Source: G965230615 sp965230615 (GTDB lineage Bacteria > Pseudomonadota > Gammaproteobacteria > HTCC5015). Taken from it: a stretch of 64,000 bases of DNA. The notes below the pieces were generated by a model. The model was not told the origin of the DNA and did no database searches. It worked only from the letters and a program-made list of their open reading frames with translations. Shown one piece after another: positions 1-8,033 of this stretch; position 1 is the stretch's first letter; the number at the start of each line of letters is the position of its first letter. The stretch covers positions 2,170,001 through 2,234,000 of the forward strand of contig OZ246012.1 in assembly GCA_965230615.1 (NCBI GenBank), given 5' to 3'. The translations under genes and the position numbers were made by a program.

Positions 1-3000
1 GAAATCTTAAGTAGTCGTCGAGATATCGACACTTTACACCTCATTTCTCACGGTAATGACGGCCAAATTAACTTAGGCAATACGCTGTTACAGTTTGACA
101 GCCTTTTAAAAAATGCCGGGGAAATCGCTGCATGGGGTGATGCTTTCAGTAGTGACGGCGACTTCCTTATATATGGTTGTAACTTGGCTGCCACAGACGC
201 TGGCCAATCAATGGTTAATGCGCTATCCCGTTTAACGCAAACTGACCTTGCGGCCAGCGATGATCTGACAGGCCATGCACAGCTGGGTGGCGATTGGGTC
301 TTGGAGTACCAAGTTGGCAATATTGATAAACAACAAATCATTGACCTTGGCAATGACAGCCAATGGCTAGGCACACTTGATATCACAACAGGCCTCCAAG
401 GTCATTGGACTTTGGATACAGATGGCACAGATAGCAGTGGTAATAACTATAACGGTAACCTTGCCTTAGGTGCGGTTATCAATAACTACACCGGTGGTAG
501 TGCTATTGGCTCTGGCAGTATTACTCTTGATGGTGTTGATAGTTCTTTAGATATCTCAGCACATGCCAGCAACTTCGATAACTTTAGCGAAGGCACGATA
601 GCTGCCTGGGTCAGAACCAGTGCTAACCCTGTTATTGATGGCGGCGACCAAATTATTTTTAGCTTAGCTGATATCTCCAGCAGCAATGTGAATAGCTGGA
701 TAGCACTGGAGAATGGTCAACTAGAATGGCATGTCCAAAACAATGCAATAGAGCTTATTGATATTGAATCGACCAGATTTATTAATGACGGCAACTGGCA
801 CCATGTTGCTGTCACCGTAGATAGCGGCGGTACATCATTATATGTAGATGGTGTTGAACAGACAGGTGGCGATATTGCCTATTTCACGGGTAGCGCTGCA
901 TCAACAACCTTCTTTGACGATATCGCCAATCTGGATGATATGCGTATTGGTATTAATCTGCGTGATAATGGCTTAACTGACTGGGGTGCCTTCGATGGCT
1001 CAATAGATGATGTACGTGTTTATAACCGTGGTTTGAGTGCGGCTGATATTACCGAACTCTATAATGCTGGTGCACCTAACGACATTATCATCACATCCAC
1101 CAATAACGGCGGTTTAAGTATCAATGAAGACGGCGGCAATGATGCTTATTTACTCGCTGATGATAGCAGTGCCATTATTGGCGGCGCATCGCAATTTACG
1201 GTCGAAGTTAGCCTTGCAACAACCGACTCTATTCAACAAATTATTTCCTATGCCTCATCTAACGGCACACTCGAAGGCACGAATCAATTCCGCTTGTGGC
1301 TCACAACAGGTAACAATGCCGCACTGGATATCAATGGCGAATCCGTTATCGCATCGTCTTTCGACTATAGTGTACTCACCGATGGTAATCAGCATACTAT
1401 CTCTGCTACCTGGGATAATGCAGCTGGCGATTGGCAAATCTATGTTGATGGTGTTCTAGCAGACAGTGGTACCGGCTTACAAAGTGGCCATACTATTCAA
1501 ACAGGTGGCGCTCTGGTATTTGGCCAGGAACAAGACGGCGTCAATGATTTCTTCGTCCCTTCATTAGCATTTAGCGGCACCTTTTATGATATTCGCATCT
1601 TTGATGATATTCGAACCGGTACTGAAATTGCAGACAACTATGATACGACAGTCAGCAATACTGAAAGCGGCCTGGTTGCCAATTGGATATTTGATAATGT
1701 TTCAACAAATGGCGTTATTGCAGACACCGTCAACGGCAACAACCTCACGATCAATCATGCAAACCGCGCAGGCTTTACCCCAAGCAACCCTAGTTTAACG
1801 TTATCGGCTAATGAAAGTTTCTTCACTGGTGCTGTTGTCGGCAGCATAACAGCAACAGATGCACAACGTGACAGCCTAATCAGCACCCTGTTAGCCAGCA
1901 ACCCTAATTTAACCTATAGCGCTGAAACAGGCATGTTTTACGAATCTGTTGCAGCCCCTGTAACATGGGATGCCGCTAATACTGCTGCCAATAGCGCGAC
2001 CCTTAATGGCGTCAATGGTCGCCTGGTAAATATTAACTCCGCGCAAGAAAATGACATTATTTTTAATATTGCCAATAACCTTGGCGCCTGGGTTTGGCTG
2101 GGTGGTTCTGACCTGGGTACAGAGGGGGAATTTCAATGGAATGAAGGCACAGCAGATGCGCAAACCTTTTGGACAGGTGGACTTGGTGGCAGTAGTACTG
2201 ATGGTGCGTATGTCAACTGGGCTGCAGGCGATCCTAATGATGACCTAATACATGACGGGACAGGTGAGCATTACGTAGTACTATCTGCCGTTGATGGCAC
2301 TTGGTTTGATTGGCCACAAACATTTTTCACAGCCTATGTAATTGAATATGATGCCGATGCTGTACTCGATGGCGCTCTAGATACTGTGCAACCGCTAACA
2401 TACACCATTACAGGCCAAACGATTAGTGGCGCATTTACAATTGACAATGACACAGGCGAGATCACCGTTGCTGACATCAACCTGTTGGACTTTGAAACCA
2501 ATAATAGCCATAACATTACTGTACGAGCAACTGATATAGATGGCAATTTTTATGAAGAAACGTTAGCTATTGCGTTAATTGATAATGATGAAGCACCTGT
2601 TAATAATGTTGTCGCAATACAAAACACCAATGAAGACATACCGATCACCTTTAATGCTGCGAACAGCAATCTTATTTCAATTACTGATGATGCAGGAGAA
2701 ATCGTAGAAGTCACTTTATCTGTTGATAATGGCACACTATCATTATCGCAAACTACTAATCTGACATTTAGACTCGGTGATGGTAGCAATGATGCAAGTA
2801 TGATATTCCACGGCAACATCGCCGATGTAAACGCTGCATTAGATGGCCTAGTGTATACACCAACACAACATTACTTTGGCAGTGACTCACTCACGATATC
2901 GACCAACGGCGGTAATGATTATGCCTCACTGAACAGCGATGTAAATTTGCAAGGCTTTTATGAATTTGAAACGGGTAACGCTAACAATGATAGCGGTCCA

Positions 3001-6000
3001 AATGCTGGTCCAAGCGGTACACTTAATGGTGATGCGACGATTATTAATGATGCTACACGAGGCGATGTACTTAATCTCGATGGCACCAATGACTTTTTTG
3101 AAATTAACTCTACCTTCAGCACGCCAAGCAGCATTACACTGTCCGCTTGGGTTAACTTAACATCAGCCGACCTGAGTGGCGCTCAAGTTATCACCTTAGG
3201 CGATAATGTTTTTCTACGTGCTGATAGTAACAGCGGTGGATTCGGTGTATTGGCAGGTATTTCTGTAGGCAGTGGCAGCTGGGACTTACTTAGCACTGGA
3301 CAAAATATTGCTGGTACTGGTTGGCGTTTGTTAAGTTATACTTATGATGATACCACTCAAGTTGGCACTATCTATCTGAATGGTGTTGTTATTGGGTCAA
3401 CCAACCATGGTTCTTCTATTGTTTGGGATCTCGGCTCAATCACACGCATAGGGGCACACACCAGTAACGCATTGTTTGATTTCAACGGCCAAATTGATGA
3501 TGTACGCATTTATGATCGCGCATTAAGTGCTGAAGAGATTTCAACATTATTTATTCAAAGTGCTAATAGCGATAGAGATTCTATTGCTATTAATATAAGC
3601 GCTGTGAATGACTTACCAACCGGCGCGGTAACGATTGATAACACCACGCCGTCACAAGGCGATACTTTAACCGCCTCAAACACTTTGGCTGATGCTGATG
3701 GCTTAAGCGGTACCATCAATTACCAATGGCAGCGCAATGGCAGTGATATCGGGGGTGCAACTGGCAATACCTATATCACCACCCAGGCTGATGTGGGTGC
3801 TACCATTACTGTCGTGGCGTCTTATACTGACGATCTCGGTACCAATGAATCAGTGATCTCTGCGGCTACCGCAGCGGTCCTTAATGTCAATGACCTGCCA
3901 ACCGGCGCGGTAACGATTGATAACACCACGCCGTCACAAGGCGATACTTTAACCGCCTCGAATACGCTAGCCGATGCTGATGGCTTAAGCGGTACCATCA
4001 ATTACCAATGGCAGCGCAATGGCAGTGATATTGGTGGTGCGACCGGCAATACCTATATCACCACCCAAGCTGATGTCGGTGCCACCATTACTGTCGTGGC
4101 ATCTTATACTGATGATCTCGGTACCAATGAATCGGTCAGTTCTGCCGCTACTGCGGCTGTAGCTAATGTCAATGATCTGCCAACCGGCGCGGTAACGATT
4201 GATAACACCACGCCATCACAAGGCGATACTTTAACCGCCTCAAACACTTTGGCTGATGCTGATGGCTTAAGCGGCAGCATCAATTACCAATGGCAGCGCA
4301 ATGGCAGTGATATTGGGGGTGCGACCGGCAATACCTATATCACCACCCAAGCCGATGTCGGTGCGACTATTACTGTCGTGGCATCTTATACTGATGATCT
4401 CGGTACCAATGAATCGGTCAGTTCTGCCGCTACTGCGGCGGTGCTTAATGTCAATGATCTGCCAACCGGCGCGGTAACGATTGATAACACCACGCCGTCA
4501 CAAGGCGATACTTTAACCGCCTCAAACACTTTGGCTGATGCCGATGGCTTAAGCGGTACCATCAATTACCAATGGCAACGCAATGGCAGTGATATCGGGG
4601 GTGCGACCGGCAATACCTATATCACCACCCAAGCCGATGTCGGTGCGACTATTACTGTCGTGGCATCTTATACTGATGATCTCGGTACCAATGAATCGGT
4701 CAGTTCTGCCGCTACTGCGGCGGTGCTTAATGTCAATGATCTGCCAACCGGCGCGGTAACGATTGATAACACCACGCCGTCACAAGGCGATACTTTAACC
4801 GCCTCGAATACGCTAGCCGATGCTGATGGCTTAAGCGGTGCTATCAGTTACCAATGGCAACGTAATGGCAGTGATATCGGGGGTGCAACCGACAATACCT
4901 ATATCACCACCCAAGCCGATGTCGGTGCGACTATTACTGTCGTGGCATCTTATACTGATGATCTCGGTACCAATGAATCGGTCAGTTCTGCCGCTACTGC
5001 GGCGGTGCTTAATGTCAATGATCTGCCAACCGGCGCGGTAACGATTGATAACACCACGCCGTCACAAGGCGATACTTTAACCGCCTCAAACACTTTGGCT
5101 GATGCTGATGGCTTAAGCGGTACCATCAATTACCAATGGCAGCGCAATGGCAGTGATATCGGGGGTGCAACCGGCAATACCTACATCACCACCCAAGCTG
5201 ATGTCGGTGCCACCATTACTGTCGTGGCATCTTATACTGATGATCTCGGTACCAATGAATCGGTCAGTTCTGCCGCTACTGCGGCGGTGCTTAATGTCAA
5301 TGATCTGCCAACCGGCGCGGTAACGATTGATAACACCACGCCGTCACAGGGCGATACTTTAACCGCCTCGAATACGCTAGCCGATGCTGATGGCTTAAGC
5401 GGCAGCATCAATTACCAATGGCAGCGCAATGGCAGTGATATCGGGGGTGCAACCGACAATACCTATATCACCACCCAAGCCGATGTCGGTGCGACTATTA
5501 CTGTCGTGGCATCTTATACTGATGATCTCGGTACCAATGAATCGGTCAGTTCTGCCGCTACTGCGGCGGTGCTTAATGTCAATGATCTGCCAACCGGCGC
5601 GGTAACGATTGATAACACCACGCCGTCACAAGGCGATACTTTAACCGCCTCAAACACTTTGGCTGATGCCGATGGCTTAAGCGGTACCATCAATTACCAA
5701 TGGCAACGCAATGGCAGTGATATCGGGGGTGCGACCGGCAATACCTATATCACCACCCAAGCCGATGTCGGTGCGACTATTACTGTCGTGGCATCTTATA
5801 CTGATGATCTCGGTACCAATGAATCGGTCAGTTCTGCCGCTACCGCGGCGGTGCTTAATGTCAATGATCTACCAACCGGCACCGTGACCATTGATAACAC
5901 CACGCCGTCACAAGGTGATACTTTAACCGCCTCGAATACGCTGGCTGATGCTGATGGCTTAAGCGGCGCTATCAATTACCAATGGCAGCGCAATGGCAGT

Positions 6001-6138
6001 GATATTGGGGGTGCGACCGGCAATACCTATATCACCACCCAAGCCGATGTCGGTGCGACTATTACTGTCGTGGCATCTTATACTGAGCGGATCTCGGTAC
6101 CAATGAATCGGTCAGTTCTGCCGCTACTGCGGCTGTAG
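1..6138 (+). CDS. Giant DUF4347/LamG/cadherin surface adhesin, N-terminal and repeat part (5' end outside window, frameshifted)
   Basis: Frame 1 is open from base 1, so the true start lies left of the window. The first 115 or so codons match the DUF4347 pattern (HLISHG, LIYGCNLA, then a GGDW-LE end), a domain found near the N-terminus of giant secreted proteins. After it come a LamG/concanavalin-like domain (about 385-1065), a second (1180-1670), a C-type-lectin-like domain (1915-2355, with the WLGG and WNWxxGDPN-type pattern), a cadherin-like domain (2390-2580), a cadherin/VCBS-like domain (2600-2930), a third LamG (2950-3550) and ten 94-residue Ig-like repeats. The role is probably adhesion to cells or polysaccharide. 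In repeat 9, GATGATC is replaced by GAGCGGATC near 6085-6092. These two extra bases move the reading frame and cause a stop at 6138. The rest continues in frame 3. No RTX nonapeptide repeats are visible. Confidence 0.9.
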   Translation, partial: EILSSRRDIDTLHLISHGNDGQINLGNTLLQFDSLLKNAGEIAAWGDAFSSDGDFLIYGCNLAATDAGQSMVNALSRLTQTDLAASDDLTGHAQLGGDWVLEYQVGNIDKQQIIDLGNDSQWLGTLDITTGLQGHWTLDTDGTDSSGNNYNGNLALGAVINNYTGGSAIGSGSITLDGVDSSLDISAHASNFDNFSEGTIAAWVRTSANPVIDGGDQIIFSLADISSSNVNSWIALENGQLEWHVQNNAIELIDIESTRFINDGNWHHVAVTVDSGGTSLYVDGVEQTGGDIAYFTGSAASTTFFDDIANLDDMRIGINLRDNGLTDWGAFDGSIDDVRVYNRGLSAADITELYNAGAPNDIIITSTNNGGLSINEDGGNDAYLLADDSSAIIGGASQFTVEVSLATTDSIQQIISYASSNGTLEGTNQFRLWLTTGNNAALDINGESVIASSFDYSVLTDGNQHTISATWDNAAGDWQIYVDGVLADSGTGLQSGHTIQTGGALVFGQEQDGVNDFFVPSLAFSGTFYDIRIFDDIRTGTEIADNYDTTVSNTESGLVANWIFDNVSTNGVIADTVNGNNLTINHANRAGFTPSNPSLTLSANESFFTGAVVGSITATDAQRDSLISTLLASNPNLTYSAETGMFYESVAAPVTWDAANTAANSATLNGVNGRLVNINSAQENDIIFNIANNLGAWVWLGGSDLGTEGEFQWNEGTADAQTFWTGGLGGSSTDGAYVNWAAGDPNDDLIHDGTGEHYVVLSAVDGTWFDWPQTFFTAYVIEYDADAVLDGALDTVQPLTYTITGQTISGAFTIDNDTGEITVADINLLDFETNNSHNITVRATDIDGNFYEETLAIALIDNDEAPVNNVVAIQNTNEDIPITFNAANSNLISITDDAGEIVEVTLSVDNGTLSLSQTTNLTFRLGDGSNDASMIFHGNIADVNAALDGLVYTPTQHYFGSDSLTISTNGGNDYASLNSDVNLQGFYEFETGNANNDSGPNAGPSGTLNGDATIINDATRGDVLNLDGTNDFFEINSTFSTPSSITLSAWVNLTSADLSGAQVITLGDNVFLRADSNSGGFGVLAGISVGSGSWDLLSTGQNIAGTGWRLLSYTYDDTTQVGTIYLNGVVIGSTNHGSSIVWDLGSITRIGAHTSNALFDFNGQIDDVRIYDRALSAEEISTLFIQSANSDRDSIAINISAVNDLPTGAVTIDNTTPSQGDTLTASNTLADADGLSGTINYQWQRNGSDIGGATGNTYITTQADVGATITVVASYTDDLGTNESVISAATAAVLNVNDLPTGAVTIDNTTPSQGDTLTASNTLADADGLSGTINYQWQRNGSDIGGATGNTYITTQADVGATITVVASYTDDLGTNESVSSAATAAVANVNDLPTGAVTIDNTTPSQGDTLTASNTLADADGLSGSINYQWQRNGSDIGGATGNTYITTQADVGATITVVASYTDDLGTNESVSSAATAAVLNVNDLPTGAVTIDNTTPSQGDTLTASNTLADADGLSGTINYQWQRNGSDIGGATGNTYITTQADVGATITVVASYTDDLGTNESVSSAATAAVLNVNDLPTGAVTIDNTTPSQGDTLTASNTLADADGLSGAISYQWQRNGSDIGGATDNTYITTQADVGATITVVASYTDDLGTNESVSSAATAAVLNVNDLPTGAVTIDNTTPSQGDTLTASNTLADADGLSGTINYQWQRNGSDIGGATGNTYITTQADVGATITVVASYTDDLGTNESVSSAATAAVLNVNDLPTGAVTIDNTTPSQGDTLTASNTLADADGLSGSINYQWQRNGSDIGGATDNTYITTQADVGATITVVASYTDDLGTNESVSSAATAAVLNVNDLPTGAVTIDNTTPSQGDTLTASNTLADADGLSGTINYQWQRNGSDIGGATGNTYITTQADVGATITVVASYTDDLGTNESVSSAATAAVLNVNDLPTGTVTIDNTTPSQGDTLTASNTLADADGLSGAINYQWQRNGSDIGGATGNTYITTQADVGATITVVASYTERISVPMNRSVLPLLRL

Positions 6139-6428
6139 CTAATGTCAATGATCTGCCAACCGGCGCGGTAACGATTGATAACACCACGCCGTCACAAGGT
6201 GATACTTTAACCGCCTCGAATACGCTGGCTGATGCTGATGGCTTAAGCGGCGCTATCAGTTACCAATGGCAACGCAATGGCAGTGATATCGGGGGGGCGA
6301 CCGGCAATACCTATATCGCCACGCAATCGGATGTCGGCACAAACATCTCTGTAATCGCTTCTTATACTGATGACTTAGGCACCAATGAATCGGTCAGTTC
6401 TACTCCTACTGCAGCTGTCATTGATGTT
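3607..6428 (+). repeat. Ten tandem 282-bp coding repeats in the giant adhesin
   Basis: Units start at 3607, 3889, 4171, 4453, 4735, 5017, 5299, 5581, 5863 and 6147. Each is 282 bp (94 codons) except the ninth, which is 284 bp because of the frameshift. Each unit begins NDLPTG(A/T)VTIDNTTPSQGD and contains the core YQWQRNGSDIGGAT. They are nearly identical in DNA, not just protein, with only a few positions varying (for example SGT/SGS/SGA-INYQ, and G or D before NTYIT). The tenth diverges near its end. Such homogeneity indicates recent expansion or ongoing gene conversion, and it makes copy number and assembly uncertain. Confidence 0.97.
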
Positions 6429-8027
6429 AACGATGCACCTGTGGCCAATAATGACAGCGTTACTGTTGATGAAGGCGCTAGCGTTACTTTTAATATTCTT
6501 GCAAATGATACCGATATCGATAACGCACTCGATATTAGCAGCGTTGCAATTATCTCGGGTCCTTCTAACGGAACATTAATATACAACGGCGATGGCACTG
6601 CCACGTATACGCATGATGGCTCAGAGACCATCAACGATGCCTTTATTTATCAAGTCAGCGATGTTGCCGCGGCAGCTTCTAACTTTGCAATGGTCAGTAT
6701 CAACATCACACCACAAAATGATGCACCCATCGCCCTTGATGACAATGTTATTATTAATGAAGACAGTCTGGCGATCATTGCCACAAGTAACATCTTATCT
6801 AATGACAGCGATGCTGAAGGCGATAGCCTCTCTATCACTATCGACTCTCAGCCAAGCAATGGCACAATCACTTTTGACGGTACTGGCAACTATCAATATA
6901 CACCAGATGCAAACTTTAATGGCATTGATAGCTTCACTTATACCATTGATGATGGCAATGGCGGCAGCAACACAGCAACCGTTACTATTGACGTACAAGC
7001 CGTGAATGATAGCCCGGTAATCAATAACCAGCAATACACCGTTGCCGCGACTGCTAGTAACGGCGGAAATATTGGCAATATCAACGCAAGCGATGTTGAT
7101 AGCGGCGACACATTAAGCTTTTCAATTATTGACGGCAATCTTAGTAATGTTTTTGCAATCGACCCGAACAGTGGCCAACTAACTGTCAATGATAGCAACG
7201 CACTTCAGCAAAATGCTGGGGGACAATTCGATCTTACAGTTGCCGCAACAGACTCAAGTGGCGCTATCAGTCTGGCAACTATCACCATTAATATTGATAA
7301 TATTGCTAATGATGGCAGCAATAATAACGATACATCAAATAATGACAACAGCTCAAATTCAAACGACCCTATGAATGATCTGAATCAAATGACTGATTCG
7401 GGTACAGGTGGTATGTCACCCGGCGGCGATAATTCAGAAGACAGTGAATCACCGTTAGATCAGAGCCCTACCCCTAGAGCTAACCAAGCAGGTGCTAGCA
7501 GCCGCCCAGACAGCAATAATGATGAAGCAACTAGTGTCGTAGCAGAAAGTGACCCAGGGGCACCAGATAATAATGTTGAGGCTAATTTTGGCGACCAGCC
7601 TGACTTCTCAAACGATGCACCACCTGCTGAGAGTTTTGTTATTGATCAAAGCGATACAGTGGAAGTTGCAGCTGTGTTAGAAAGCGCTGCACCTGAAAAA
7701 GTAAACAACCCAATTGTACTAAAAATACCTGACGCTGTTTTCAATAAAATTTCTGTTTTACCTGAGGAAGTTGTCTACCCAACAGAAGAATTTGTTATCA
7801 AAGTTGCACAAGGCACAACCTTAAGTCTTTCTGCTGGTGTGCTAATCTGGGCATTACGTGGAGGTTCTTTATTAGCCAGCTTAATGAGCACGGTACCATT
7901 ATGGCATGGCTTTGACCCGCTTCCTATTTTAGCGGCTGGTTCACGTGATAAACGCAAAAATAAAAATATCGAGAAAGATGAAATAGATTTACTTTTTGAT
8001 AATTCTAACGAGATAAAAGTAGGTTAG
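6090..8027 (+). CDS. Giant adhesin, C-terminal part in the shifted frame, with membrane tail
   Basis: This continues the preceding protein two bases out of frame. It completes repeat 9, all of repeat 10 (6147-6428), two Asp-rich cadherin/VCBS-like domains starting NDAPVAND and NDAPIALDD (6429-7010), and another cadherin-like domain (7010-7300). Then comes a low-complexity Asn/Ser/Asp linker (7310-7650) and a C-terminal hydrophobic segment at about 7816-7932. The segment contains IWALRGGSLLASL and ends in FDPLPIL. A strongly charged Lys/Asp/Glu tail follows. From memory, similar LRGG...DPLPxL tails occur at the C-termini of other DUF4347 giant proteins. A membrane tail is not typical of type I secreted adhesins, whose export signal is soluble. 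The ORF has no start of its own worth proposing, so without frame repair the tail would not be made. Confidence 0.85.
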   Translation, partial: DLGTNESVSSAATAAVANVNDLPTGAVTIDNTTPSQGDTLTASNTLADADGLSGAISYQWQRNGSDIGGATGNTYIATQSDVGTNISVIASYTDDLGTNESVSSTPTAAVIDVNDAPVANNDSVTVDEGASVTFNILANDTDIDNALDISSVAIISGPSNGTLIYNGDGTATYTHDGSETINDAFIYQVSDVAAAASNFAMVSINITPQNDAPIALDDNVIINEDSLAIIATSNILSNDSDAEGDSLSITIDSQPSNGTITFDGTGNYQYTPDANFNGIDSFTYTIDDGNGGSNTATVTIDVQAVNDSPVINNQQYTVAATASNGGNIGNINASDVDSGDTLSFSIIDGNLSNVFAIDPNSGQLTVNDSNALQQNAGGQFDLTVAATDSSGAISLATITINIDNIANDGSNNNDTSNNDNSSNSNDPMNDLNQMTDSGTGGMSPGGDNSEDSESPLDQSPTPRANQAGASSRPDSNNDEATSVVAESDPGAPDNNVEANFGDQPDFSNDAPPAESFVIDQSDTVEVAAVLESAAPEKVNNPIVLKIPDAVFNKISVLPEEVVYPTEEFVIKVAQGTTLSLSAGVLIWALRGGSLLASLMSTVPLWHGFDPLPILAAGSRDKRKNKNIEKDEIDLLFDNSNEIKVG

Positions 8028-8033
8028 CTCGCC

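Noticed and set aside
48..386. Minus-strand ORF inside the DUF4347 region
   Set aside because: It is a shadow of the strong frame-1 protein domain.
3607..6428. CRISPR-like array
   Set aside because: The 282-bp units are contiguous coding repeats with no variable spacers.
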